This document shows, in pieces, positions 9,176-17,179 of a stretch of 64,000 bases of DNA. The DNA lies in contig NZ_JAPDMS010000001.1 of the NCBI RefSeq assembly GCF_026319365.1, positions 598,511-662,510 on the forward strand. Direction: 5' to 3'. The translations under genes were made by a program, and so were the position numbers. The stretch's first letter is position 1. Every line of letters begins with the position of its first letter. The DNA comes from Methylophaga sp. OBS1 (GTDB lineage: Bacteria; Pseudomonadota; Gammaproteobacteria; Nitrosococcales; Methylophagaceae). The notes under the pieces are model-generated. The model saw only the letters and a program-made list of their open reading frames with translations. It did no database searches and was not told the origin of the DNA.

Positions 9176-10477
9176 ATGGATAACTATAAAGCACTTCTGG
9201 ATCAGTTCCTGACAACGAGTCTGCATTGGCTGAGCAGTCCCAAGTTCTACTCACAGATTGGCCTGATTCTGCTGGCGCTGCTCATAGCTTTCCCATTGGC
9301 GAAGTTCCTCAAATCCCGCTCCCCCCTGCTTCGTCAGGCGCCCACTGATGGAGCCATGCTTAACCTGAGACAGGGGATTTACCGTTTGCGGGATCTTGTC
9401 CTGCCCCTGATGATGATACTGGCCTTGTCGGTGGCAGCAGACATCGGTCAGGCATTGTTGGCGCAGAGCTGGCTGATCAGGATCAGCCTCAGCGTCGCTG
9501 TGATCTTTATGCTTTACACCATCATTAACCGCTTCGTTGAAAAACAACTGTTCAGAAAACTCGCATTGTGGATGATTTTGCCGATTGCCGTGCTGCATAT
9601 CCTGGGCTGGCTGGATGAGGTAGTTGCCTACCTTGAGACAATTTCACTGCAAATCGGTAACTTCAAGATATCCGCCTATGGTGTAGCCAGGGTGTTGATT
9701 TTCGGTTCAGTCCTGTTCTGGCTGGGCAGACTCTCCAATAACGCCGGACAGCAGATAATCCGCAACCAGGAAGACCTGGATCTGGGGACGCGAGAAGTCT
9801 TTGCCAAGCTGTTCCAGGTAACCCTGTTTGTGGTGGTATTCCTGATGTTGCTGCAAATCATGGGCATTAACCTCACAGCCCTTGCTGTCTTCGGTGGTGC
9901 TGTCGGTGTGGGTTTAGGCTTTGGTCTGCAATCGATCGCCTCCAACTTTATTTCCGGGATCATTTTGTTGCTGGACCGCTCTCTTTCCGTAGGCGATTAT
10001 GTCGAAATGGAAGACGGTCGAGCTGGCACCATTCGTGAGCTGAAAATGCGCTCTACTACGCTGGAAACCTTTGATGGCAAAGACATCATGGTACCCAACG
10101 AACAATTTATCACCACCAGTTTTACCAACTGGACGCACAAAAATCAGAAACAACGTTACTCGCTCACTTTCCAGGTGGCCTACAAAACAGACCTGCACAA
10201 ACTGTTTGAACTGGTTCGTGAGGTGGTGGCCAGTCATCCCCAGGTCATCAGTGGACCGGATATTCCCATTGAGGAAAGACCGGATGCAGAAATCCAGGGG
10301 TTTGCTGATTCCGGTATCGATATCCTGGTTGAATTCTGGATGGAAGGCATCGATGACGGTCGTAACCGGGTGGGCGGTGATTTGCTGCTGATGATATGGG
10401 ATATCCTGCAACAACACGGTATTGAAATCCCATTCCCGCAACGCGAAATCAAAATCCTGGGACAACCCGCTCATTAA
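9176..10477 (+). CDS. MscS-family mechanosensitive channel
   Basis: 433 residues with about five hydrophobic segments in the first 250, then the conserved MscS pore helix (LTALAVFGGAVGVGLGFGLQ, Gly/Ala-rich TM3) at about 235-265. The beta domain (GDYVEMEDGRAGTIRELKMRST) and the alpha/beta cytoplasmic vestibule follow, ending near residue 430. It opens on membrane tension to release solutes on osmotic downshock, a role that fits an organism that accumulates or degrades ectoine. It is longer than E. coli MscS (286) because of the extra N-terminal membrane helices. Confidence 0.92.
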   Translation: MDNYKALLDQFLTTSLHWLSSPKFYSQIGLILLALLIAFPLAKFLKSRSPLLRQAPTDGAMLNLRQGIYRLRDLVLPLMMILALSVAADIGQALLAQSWLIRISLSVAVIFMLYTIINRFVEKQLFRKLALWMILPIAVLHILGWLDEVVAYLETISLQIGNFKISAYGVARVLIFGSVLFWLGRLSNNAGQQIIRNQEDLDLGTREVFAKLFQVTLFVVVFLMLLQIMGINLTALAVFGGAVGVGLGFGLQSIASNFISGIILLLDRSLSVGDYVEMEDGRAGTIRELKMRSTTLETFDGKDIMVPNEQFITTSFTNWTHKNQKQRYSLTFQVAYKTDLHKLFELVREVVASHPQVISGPDIPIEERPDAEIQGFADSGIDILVEFWMEGIDDGRNRVGGDLLLMIWDILQQHGIEIPFPQREIKILGQPAH

Positions 10478-10637
10478 GCGTCCAGGGCAGAGCACGCATT
10501 GACTGTCCGACAACTTATTGTCTTGTGCGCAACATTTCATGCTAAGATGATGATAAAGCGTTTCTGACCTTCACTTCTTATTCACAAAAGCTGTTATTGA
10601 ATGGCAACAGGTCAGTGACAACAATAGCGAGGTGAGT

Positions 10638-11036
10638 ATGAAGTTCTCCCCCTTAATCGCACCGTCAGTCGTCTTGATGATAGTGGCATTCAACCAGACA
10701 TTTGCCGGATCAGCACCGGATAGCCAGCCCGGTGCTCACATCAAAGCAGAAAATCAACGCATTTCCCAGATCAGCAAAACCTGTTATCAGAGCTGGAAGC
10801 AACTCAACTGGACCATCGGTGAAAATGCCATGTCCGCTGAGGATCATCCGGCATTCAGCCAGGGCATCAAACGCATCTGTCAGGCTCGTGCCGAACTGTT
10901 CTTCGAAGGCTATGAGATTACGCCTTTCATTGAACCTGAATCACAGGCGCAGATCTTTCCTATTGTGTTTCGGCCCGATGTTGAAGAAATCAAACAGCAT
11001 CTGCGTCAGAACCTGCCTAAACTTCGTCTGATTTAA
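10638..11036 (+). CDS. Small secreted protein of unknown function
   Basis: 132 residues from the ATG at 10638 (AGG five bases before; an in-frame GTG two codons upstream is less well placed). A signal peptide ends near NQTFA-GSAP. The mature protein is short and helical, with two Cys (in KTCYQSW and KRICQAR) that could form a disulfide in the periplasm. I do not recognise a family. It stands alone between mscS and the MarR regulator. Confidence 0.6.
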   Translation: MKFSPLIAPSVVLMIVAFNQTFAGSAPDSQPGAHIKAENQRISQISKTCYQSWKQLNWTIGENAMSAEDHPAFSQGIKRICQARAELFFEGYEITPFIEPESQAQIFPIVFRPDVEEIKQHLRQNLPKLRLI

Positions 11037-11157
11037 TCCGGGGCTGAAGACTGAGCCCCTCTGTGCAGGGTGTCTGAGCACTTCAGGAAAGTCATTTTAC
11101 TGCCGGTGTGCCGTTGTATTTTTGCCGCCTCGCTTAACAGCGGCTGTAAATCTTCCT

Positions 11158-11173
11158 ATATTATGCATAATAT
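11158..11173. promoter_or_regulatory. Perfect 16-bp palindrome upstream of ohrR-like gene
   Basis: ATATTATGCATAATAT is a perfect palindrome 62 bases before the MarR start. A partial copy (ATGCATAA) recurs at about 11211-11218, next to the ribosome site. MarR/OhrR proteins bind such AT-rich palindromes and usually repress their own gene, so this is a likely autoregulatory operator. Confidence 0.6.
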
Positions 11174-11235
11174 GGTGTGCAAATGGATAAACACGTTTTG
11201 TGTTGCACGCAATGCATAACAATGAGGATTAAGGC

Positions 11236-11694
11236 ATGTCGCAATTCGAAAACCTGAAACTGGACAAGCAATTATGCTTCGCGCTGTACAGCGCTACCAA
11301 TAATATCACCCGTCTCTATCGCAGTTTGCTGGATGACTACGATTTGACTTATCCGCAGTATCTGGTGTTGTTGGTATTGTGGGAGAAAGACGGCATCGCC
11401 ATCAAAGAGGTCATGAAGAAACTCAACCTGGATTCAGGCACCCTGTCACCGATTATCAAACGCCTGCAGAATGCCGGCATGGTGGAGAAAGTACGCACAG
11501 ATAAAGACGAGCGCATCGTCCGCCTGCTACTGACTGACAAGTCCAGGAAGCTGGAACCAATGATTGCCAAAGTACAGGAACAGGTGGCCTGTCAGACGCA
11601 ACTGAACTCAACCGAGTTTTTCGAACTGCTCGACCGGCTAAATCAACTGGCCAGCAGTCTCAGTAACCGAAATGCCCGGGATTCTGCCGCCTGA
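11236..11694 (+). CDS. ohrR: OhrR-type MarR-family organic-peroxide regulator
   Basis: 152 residues with a winged helix (DLTYPQYLVLLVLWE; SGTLSPIIKRLQNAGMVEK; wing TDKDERIVRLLLT). The N-terminal LDKQLCFALYSA puts Cys14 in the position of the peroxide-sensing Cys of OhrR, whose oxidation by organic hydroperoxides releases DNA. In most genomes ohrR is next to its target ohr; no ohr-type peroxidase is adjacent here, so the target may be remote. An AT-rich palindrome upstream suggests autorepression. Confidence 0.8.
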   Translation: MSQFENLKLDKQLCFALYSATNNITRLYRSLLDDYDLTYPQYLVLLVLWEKDGIAIKEVMKKLNLDSGTLSPIIKRLQNAGMVEKVRTDKDERIVRLLLTDKSRKLEPMIAKVQEQVACQTQLNSTEFFELLDRLNQLASSLSNRNARDSAA

Positions 11695-11728
11695 TCAGTC
11701 AACCAGCCAGCTTTACTTAAAACTTGAA

Positions 11729-11755
11729 AGGCCCCAATTTATTGGGGCTTTTTAT
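11729..11755. terminator. Terminator shared by ohrR and the convergent membrane gene
   Basis: GCCCCAA (11731-11737), TTTA loop, TTGGGGC (11742-11748), then TTTTT. It overlaps the end of the minus-strand gene at 11752. Confidence 0.85.
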
Positions 11756-12537
11756 TGCCAGTGTATAGTGTTGGCAATTCGAAGCGCCAACCAAACAAAC
11801 AGCAATGGTAACAGGACCATGATCAGCACAAACTCGGCAAGCAGATAGACGGCTGCCTCGACGCCCTGCTCAGCACGACTTTTCACCTGACTCAGTTGAG
11901 TCTGTAGATCAAACCTGTCACGCAGGTGACTCAACCAGCCCCCCGACTCTGACTGGTAACTCTCGTTGAGTTGATCAACACTGCTTTGCGCTGATTCGAG
12001 CACGGCAACAGCTTGCTGACGCTCTGTCTGTAACCAGTTTTGCGTCTGGTGAGACACCACAGCCAGCATGGGCACAGTGAATCTCAACACGGTCAGGATC
12101 ACCAGCATTTTTAAGACGACTCGACCTGAGTTACCGACTGCTGGCCGCAGAGTCGACAGCTGCAGCGCCATCACAGCGAGCAAGACAAGCAGTATCTGAA
12201 TTAAAGCATGATCTGTCAGCATCAGAATAATCTTCTGCACGCCAATTGATGCTGAGGCAATGAGTAAAACCGTAGAGACTTGCTCTATCAGATCATTCAG
12301 TGGGTCGAGAACCTCTCCGGGTGTCAGTGTCAGACCAACGCCCATAGGCTCAATCGACATTTCCGTTCCCTGAGCAACAGAAATCACGGCATTGAGCCCC
12401 CTCGCCAGTGCATAGACCGTCAGCGTAATCTTCAGCATCTGTGTCAGCTGCTCACTGAAAACCGCTTCCAGAGGCAGACAGGCAAGCAGCAGGCAAACCA
12501 GTGCGACTGCAATCGATAACTTCTGTCTCAGTGCCAT
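11752..12537 (-). CDS. Multi-pass membrane protein of unknown function
   Basis: 261 residues. A signal-like N-terminal hydrophobic segment (about 8-28) is followed by further membrane segments near 85-105, 110-128 and 140-160. Next comes a soluble helical stretch rich in Gln/Ser (about 165-225, likely coiled coil) and a final membrane segment near 232-252. I do not recognise the family. It reads like an inner-membrane protein with a periplasmic or cytoplasmic coiled coil. It is alone, convergent with ohrR and divergent from pqqA copy 2. Confidence 0.65.
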   Translation of the reverse strand: MALRQKLSIAVALVCLLLACLPLEAVFSEQLTQMLKITLTVYALARGLNAVISVAQGTEMSIEPMGVGLTLTPGEVLDPLNDLIEQVSTVLLIASASIGVQKIILMLTDHALIQILLVLLAVMALQLSTLRPAVGNSGRVVLKMLVILTVLRFTVPMLAVVSHQTQNWLQTERQQAVAVLESAQSSVDQLNESYQSESGGWLSHLRDRFDLQTQLSQVKSRAEQGVEAAVYLLAEFVLIMVLLPLLFVWLALRIANTIHWQ

Positions 12538-12637
12538 CCTGTCTCCTGCTCGTTTTTCAGCTCAGGATAATCCTGAACAATATCGCGCCAAAGCCTGATT
12601 GTGCATCTGGTGGCGATCTCTAAAATAACAGACAACT

Positions 12638-12654
12638 ACTTGAACTTCTCAAGT
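12638..12654. promoter_or_regulatory. Short inverted repeat upstream of pqqA copy 2
   Basis: ACTTGA (12638-12643), ACTTC, TCAAGT (12649-12654), 24 bases before the start codon. It could be an operator or a leader hairpin. No equivalent is obvious in front of copy 1. Confidence 0.3.
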
Positions 12655-12678
12655 AATCACTCAACGAGGAAATTTGTT

Positions 12679-12750
12679 ATGTGGACTAAACCAGAATATT
12701 CAGACATGCGTTTTGGCTTTGAAGTGACTATGTACATCTGCAACCGCTGA
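12679..12750 (+). CDS. pqqA: PQQ precursor peptide PqqA, copy 2
   Basis: 23 residues, 20 identical to copy 1 at 7707; differences are Asp6-Glu, Asn8-Ser and Asn21-Cys. Glu15 and Tyr19, the residues fused into PQQ, are kept. At the DNA level about nine further codons differ silently, so both peptides have been under selection since an old duplication. Ribosome site GAGGA (12666-12670) is eight bases from the ATG and weaker than the AGGAGGTG of copy 1. A terminator follows, so it too is monocistronic. Cys21 near the end is unusual for a PqqA peptide. Confidence 0.9.
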   Translation: MWTKPEYSDMRFGFEVTMYICNR

Positions 12751-12771
12751 TACACAGCCTGAACGCAATAA

Positions 12772-12797
12772 AAAGCCCCTTTCAAGGGGCTTTTTTT
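12772..12797. terminator. Terminator of pqqA copy 2
   Basis: AAAAGCCCC (12771-12779), loop TTTCAA, GGGGC (12786-12790), then seven T's. The convergent diguanylate cyclase gene ends 13 bases further on and may share it. Confidence 0.88.
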
Positions 12798-12809
12798 ATG
12801 CCTGATGGT

Positions 12810-14285
12810 TTATTCCGCGAGCTTGATGCAGTTCCTGCCAGCCCCTTTGGCAAGGTAAAGCGCCTTATCTGCACGCTCAATCAAGGTGGTCATGCCCTCC
12901 CCTTGTTTGAGTTCAGAAAGGCCCGCGCTCACAGTGACGGTCAGTCTTTGATCCTCAAAATGGAATGTCCAGGCTGAAATAGCACGTCGAATTGCTTCTA
13001 TTCGCTGCATGGCATGAGTCTGGTCGCAGTCAGTGAACATGACCAGAAACTCTTCACCGCCCCAGCGACATAAAACATCTTCCTTACGGATGTGTAGCTT
13101 GATAATACGGGCTACCGCTTCCAGCACTTCATCACCATGCTGATGACCATGGTTATCATTCACCTGTTTGAAGTGGTCGATATCAATCAATGCCAGAGAG
13201 ATGGCCTGCTGACTGCGTCGGGATTTAGCCAGGGCCTGCTCGAACAGACTATCAAAGACCTGGCGGGTGGCAGCACCGGTCAGCTTATCACGGGAGGCCA
13301 TGGTCTCGAGTTTTCCCTGATATCCCCGCAGCGCCAGATGAGCGATGATCAGCACCACGACACTGATAGCCAACGAGACCAGAAGGTTAATCCATAAAGC
13401 GGCTTCAACTTTCTCTGAAGCCGGATCATTGATCTGTTCCACGATCAGAAACCAGTCAAATTCCGGCACCAGACGACTGTTGAGATAGATCACATTACCG
13501 TTCTTGGCTTCGAAGGATACGGAAGCACTGGGCGTGGTCAGAATACGGGTGAACAGTTTATCCAGGCCTTCCTTATTCTGAATATGCAGTTCATCACTGT
13601 ACTGACTGCTCTGCAGCATCACATCGCCCTGGCGATTAACGAAATAAATTTCGCGGCCATAACGACGCTGATAATTTTCAATCAGCTGAACCACACTCTC
13701 CATAGACAGCCCTACACCAATAAGACCGATAAATTCCCCCTCACGGTCTTCCACCCGATAATTGACGAAAATACTCAGTCGGCTTCGATCAGCCGTATCC
13801 TGGTCGATGTTGATCTCGTAATCCTGATTCATATGGCGGGCATGGAAGTACCAGTCATCCGCCGGTTCATCTTTTGAGACCTGTTTGATGATGCCGTCAG
13901 GATGATAGTAGAGTCGGCTTTTTTCAGAAACGAAAAAGGCCGTGATGGTTTCGTATTTTTCCTGGATTTGAGCCAGATAACGCTGCATCTGCTTTGGATC
14001 CTGCTCGCCGTTGGCGACCCAATCTATCGCGAAGGTATCGTTGGCCATCAATGAGGAAATCAGCACCGGCTGCAGCAAATCCCGTTGAATCTCGGAGTAG
14101 ATATTGTCACTGGTCAACGGCAGCATTTCCTGTTGCAGGCGTTCTGCAATGGAATCACGCGCAACAAAATAACCGATCAGACTGGTTGCCAGAAACCCCA
14201 GCAATACAATGACACTGATGATGACGCTATAGAGACGTTTACGGCTGCGCATAATAGGCCTGACTTGCCTGAAAAAAGCTGACAT
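12810..14285 (-). CDS. Membrane-bound Cache-domain diguanylate cyclase
   Basis: About 491 residues from the ATG at 14285 (a TTG three codons earlier is also open). One membrane segment (about 20-42), a periplasmic double-Cache-like sensor (about 45-300, with DWVANG and FIGLIGVGLSMESV features), a second membrane segment (about 300-322), then a GGDEF domain. The active site is GGEEF with an RKED I-site five residues before it, so it should be an active, product-inhibited cyclic-di-GMP synthase responding to a small extracellular ligand. Monocistronic. Confidence 0.9.
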   Translation of the reverse strand: MSAFFRQVRPIMRSRKRLYSVIISVIVLLGFLATSLIGYFVARDSIAERLQQEMLPLTSDNIYSEIQRDLLQPVLISSLMANDTFAIDWVANGEQDPKQMQRYLAQIQEKYETITAFFVSEKSRLYYHPDGIIKQVSKDEPADDWYFHARHMNQDYEINIDQDTADRSRLSIFVNYRVEDREGEFIGLIGVGLSMESVVQLIENYQRRYGREIYFVNRQGDVMLQSSQYSDELHIQNKEGLDKLFTRILTTPSASVSFEAKNGNVIYLNSRLVPEFDWFLIVEQINDPASEKVEAALWINLLVSLAISVVVLIIAHLALRGYQGKLETMASRDKLTGAATRQVFDSLFEQALAKSRRSQQAISLALIDIDHFKQVNDNHGHQHGDEVLEAVARIIKLHIRKEDVLCRWGGEEFLVMFTDCDQTHAMQRIEAIRRAISAWTFHFEDQRLTVTVSAGLSELKQGEGMTTLIERADKALYLAKGAGRNCIKLAE

Positions 14286-14406
14286 GATAGGCAAGCTGGG
14301 TTTTAAATACCAGTTTTAAAAAAACATTTTTGTGATCAATGCAGCCTGCTATCGTCAGCGGTCGTATAACATCTGGCGCCTGCTCACTCAAATACTGCCA
14401 GAGGCA

Positions 14407-14727
14407 TCAGCGCTCATCCTCATCGGGTAAATGATAATGCCGGTCTTCGGACTCTTCACCGCCAATCCGATTGAAGTAAAACACACCAAAGGCAAAGCTG
14501 ACCACAAGCAGCAGGTAGAAAATGTCCAGATCGTCATCCTTGAACAGACTCAGCACTGCCCAGGCCGGTGCGATATAAAAGACGATACTGAAAATCACGG
14601 CCAGTGGTCTGCCAAACTCATTGTAAGCACCACGATAGGCGTATCGACTGAACAGACCGGTCAGAAATCCACCAAACAGCGCCAGAATGAGATAGAGAAC
14701 CATACCGATAATGCTGACGTTCGACAT
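14407..14727 (-). CDS. Small four-helix membrane protein, unknown
   Basis: 106 residues with AAGGGG six bases before the ATG. Three or four hydrophobic segments cover residues 5-100, and the C-terminus is acidic and His-rich (EESEDRHYHLPDEDER). Nothing identifies a family. It follows the cyclo-ligase gene on the same strand with a 32-base gap, so it is probably the second gene of that unit. Confidence 0.65.
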   Translation of the reverse strand: MSNVSIIGMVLYLILALFGGFLTGLFSRYAYRGAYNEFGRPLAVIFSIVFYIAPAWAVLSLFKDDDLDIFYLLLVVSFAFGVFYFNRIGGEESEDRHYHLPDEDER

Positions 14728-14759
14728 AAATGCCCCTTCATTGCCTTAAACTACACTAC

Positions 14760-15341
14760 TTAGATGTCTGAGTTGGCCTGAGGTTCAGGCAATTGTAGAC
14801 CTGTCTCTGTAATTATCCGCATCATGGGTATATCCAGCGCGTGCGGATGAATAGTTTCCAATCGCCCCATTTCCATTCCCACGCCAATAGTCTCGACAGG
14901 CTCCGACCTCTCAGCCAGGGTCCTGTCGTAATAACCGCCACCGTAACCCAGTCGATAATGGGCTTTATCAAAGCCGACCAGAGGCACCAAAAATCTGCTC
15001 GGCGTTAACCACTCAGGCTGTGCTGGCACCGGAATATTCCAAGTGCCCTGAATCATCGGTGTATCCGGCTGCCAGCGCGCAAAGTCTAATAGACGGCTGC
15101 GATTGTTGATAACAGGCACAGCGAGTGTCCAGCCTGCCCCAAGCAACCCCTCCGCAAGGACACGGCAATCGATTTCACCTTTAATGGGCCAGTAAATACC
15201 CAGTATGTCGGGCGGACAGTCTTCCAGATACATTGCGACGTGTGCCAGACAAGATTTACTGATCTGTTTATGTGCCTTTTCAGTCAGCGAAGCTCTCTCT
15301 TCAAGCAAGCGCTGACGTTGTTCCTGTCGCCAGGTTTTCAT
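14760..15341 (-). CDS. 5-formyltetrahydrofolate cyclo-ligase
   Basis: 193 residues, the normal size for the YgfA/MTHFS family, which returns 5-formyl-THF to the one-carbon pool as 5,10-methenyl-THF using ATP. Visible signatures are the N-terminal RQEQRQRLLEER helix, GIYWPIKGEID, LVPLVGFDKAHYRLGYGG and YYDRTL near the end. In E. coli this gene follows the 6S RNA gene; here only about 107 bases separate it from divergent hmp, too little for 6S RNA, so that linkage is absent. Confidence 0.93.
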   Translation of the reverse strand: MKTWRQEQRQRLLEERASLTEKAHKQISKSCLAHVAMYLEDCPPDILGIYWPIKGEIDCRVLAEGLLGAGWTLAVPVINNRSRLLDFARWQPDTPMIQGTWNIPVPAQPEWLTPSRFLVPLVGFDKAHYRLGYGGGYYDRTLAERSEPVETIGVGMEMGRLETIHPHALDIPMMRIITETGLQLPEPQANSDI

Positions 15342-15370
15342 TGAAATATTCCTCTCATTGGATTATCCAC

Positions 15371-15424
15371 TTGACGAAATTATAACTGGTAAATAATATG
15401 CATCTTATAAATACGCATTTTATA
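15371..15424 (+). promoter_or_regulatory. hmp promoter with NsrR-like half-sites
   Basis: A good sigma-70 promoter: -35 TTGACG (15371-15376), 17-bp spacer, -10 TAATAT (15394-15399). Two direct repeats GCATCTTATA (15400-15409) and GCATTTTATA (15415-15424) fall at and just after the expected start of transcription. The first contains AAGATGCAT on the opposite strand, the core of gammaproteobacterial NsrR sites. Repressor binding there would block transcription until nitric oxide damages the NsrR cluster. Confidence 0.6.
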
Positions 15425-15448
15425 TACTTGTTTTAAGGAGCCCTGCTC

Positions 15449-16657
15449 ATGCACCCGGAAACCATCAATACTATCAAAGCCACAGTCCCCGTTCTTCAAG
15501 CCCATGGTGAACAGTTGACCCGTCTTTTTTATCAGCGGATGTTTGAAAATAATCCTGAAGTGAGGGTTTTCTTCAATCAGGCTCACCAGCAGGCTGGCAG
15601 TCAACAAAAGGCGCTTGCCGGTGCCATTTGTGCTTACGCAGAAAACATTGACGATCCGACTGCCCTGGTAGCAGCGGTAGAGTTGATTGCACAAAAGCAT
15701 GCCTCATTGGGGATCCAGCCGGAACACTATCCGATCGTAGGTCAGAACCTGCTGGGCGCAATTAAAGAATTACTGGGTGATGCGGCAACTGATGACATCA
15801 TCAATGCCTGGGCAGAGGCCTATCAGGTGTTAGCTGATATATTCATAAAGCGAGAAGCGGAAATCTATCGCCACCACGAACAGCACCATGGCTGGCAAGG
15901 ATTTAAACCTTTCACGGTGGTTAAACGGGAAGCCAACAGTGCAATCATCAGCTCGTTTTATCTTCAGCCGCTTGATAATCAACCACTGTCCCCCCATCAG
16001 GCGGGTCAATACATTAGTGTGCGGGTTCCAGCAGGCAAAAATGCCGAGTCGATGCGTAACTACAGCCTTTCCAATAAGCCGGGAGAGGACTTTTATCGGA
16101 TTAGTGTCAAACGCGAAACAGCCGTTCAGGATGATGCACCCAACGGTTTGGTTTCCAACTTTCTGCATGATCAGATTGATACCGGTGATACCATTTGGGT
16201 GGGACCGCCCTGTGGCGAATTTACCATTCGTACGCCGACGGGCAGCCCCATGGTGATGATTGCCGGTGGCGTGGGAATCACCCCACTTTTGTCGATGCTG
16301 CATGCCAGCCTGGAGGAGTATGAGAAGGCACCGGTGACCTTAATACAAGCCGCCGTAAATGGAGAAAAGTTGGCGTTTGCTGATGAAATTGCCGCATTGA
16401 AAGCGCATCATGAACACTTCGATTGGCATATCCGCTACAGTGACCCGACGGATAATGATCGTTATCTGGGACGCTTTCACAGCGAGGGCTGGATCGATGA
16501 GGCATTACTGACGACGCTGGATAAATCGGCAGATTTTTATCTGTGTGGCCCCAGCGGCATGATGCAGCACTGCTTCCAATTACTGACAAAATCCGGCGTT
16601 GCGCGCGAACAAATCCATCTGGAAGCATTTGGGCCGGCGCTTCAGCTGGCCGGCTGA
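15449..16657 (+). CDS. hmp: Flavohemoglobin, nitric oxide dioxygenase
   Basis: 402 residues with the full Hmp layout: globin domain (1-140) with distal Tyr28 and proximal His84, FAD-binding reductase domain (about 150-260, RNYSLSN), and NAD-binding domain (about 260-402, AGGVGITPLLSML and YLCGPSGMMQ). It converts NO and O2 to nitrate. A GGAG ribosome site precedes the ATG. The convergent downstream gene is the NO-sensing repressor NsrR, and NsrR-like half-sites overlap the promoter. Confidence 0.97.
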   Translation: MHPETINTIKATVPVLQAHGEQLTRLFYQRMFENNPEVRVFFNQAHQQAGSQQKALAGAICAYAENIDDPTALVAAVELIAQKHASLGIQPEHYPIVGQNLLGAIKELLGDAATDDIINAWAEAYQVLADIFIKREAEIYRHHEQHHGWQGFKPFTVVKREANSAIISSFYLQPLDNQPLSPHQAGQYISVRVPAGKNAESMRNYSLSNKPGEDFYRISVKRETAVQDDAPNGLVSNFLHDQIDTGDTIWVGPPCGEFTIRTPTGSPMVMIAGGVGITPLLSMLHASLEEYEKAPVTLIQAAVNGEKLAFADEIAALKAHHEHFDWHIRYSDPTDNDRYLGRFHSEGWIDEALLTTLDKSADFYLCGPSGMMQHCFQLLTKSGVAREQIHLEAFGPALQLAG

Positions 16658-16685
16658 ACCTTTACATAGCTCAGGGATGAGCGAA

Positions 16686-17117
16686 TCAGGCCACATTCAA
16701 GCTTTGCTGAAGCTTGGCTTTATTTTTAACGACATCTTCAAGCGTATAGCCGTCCAGTACTTCCAGGAACGCCTTCTGTGCTTTACGCAGTGCACTGTAA
16801 AGAATGCAGACATTGTCTATTGGGCAGGCACACTTATCACCGAAACATTCAAGCAACTCCATATTCTCAGTTTTCCGGATCACCTTGCCGATATTAACCT
16901 CTGCAGATGGCATGGCCAGCTTCAAACCACCACCTCGGCCACGCTGACTGAGAACGATTTTTTCCTGCACCAGTTTCTGGGCGACTTTTGCCAGATGGTT
17001 GGTGGATATACCATAGCGCTCAGCCGCGTCTTTAACCGTCGCTGGCTTATCACCGGGATGAATCGCCAGGTAAATCAGCAGACGCATCGCGTAATCCGAG
17101 TGTGTAGTGAGCTGCAT
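16686..17117 (-). CDS. nsrR: Rrf2-family nitric-oxide-sensing repressor NsrR
   Basis: 143 residues. Winged helix at the N-terminus (LTTHSDYAMRLLIYLA; ISTNHLAKVAQKL; SQRGRGGGLKLA), then the iron-sulfur ligand region with Cys91, Cys96, Cys98 and Cys104 (ECFGDKCACPIDNVC). The spacing fits NsrR, with one extra Cys. The ribosome site AAGGAGT lies seven bases from the ATG. The position back-to-back with hmp supports NsrR over IscR. Two related palindromes in its promoter region suggest autoregulation. Confidence 0.92.
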   Translation of the reverse strand: MQLTTHSDYAMRLLIYLAIHPGDKPATVKDAAERYGISTNHLAKVAQKLVQEKIVLSQRGRGGGLKLAMPSAEVNIGKVIRKTENMELLECFGDKCACPIDNVCILYSALRKAQKAFLEVLDGYTLEDVVKNKAKLQQSLNVA

Positions 17118-17138
17118 TAACGTACTCCTTAAAACTGC

Positions 17139-17178
17139 GGTATAGTCTATCCCAATTAAAATGGGTATAATTTATACC
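17139..17178. promoter_or_regulatory. Paired palindromes in front of nsrR
   Basis: GGTATAGTCTATCCC (17139-17153, one mismatch between arms) and GGTATAATTTATACC (17164-17178, perfect) are two copies of one 15-bp dyad, centres 25 bp apart. They lie upstream of nsrR and are also correctly placed to control a rightward transcript. The second contains a TATAAT string. Best guess is an Rrf2-type (NsrR) operator pair. Confidence 0.55.
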
Positions 17179-17179
17179 G

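Noticed and set aside
15342..15448. 6S RNA, expected next to the 5-formyl-THF cyclo-ligase
   Set aside because: Only 107 bases and occupied by the hmp promoter; no long 6S-like hairpin.
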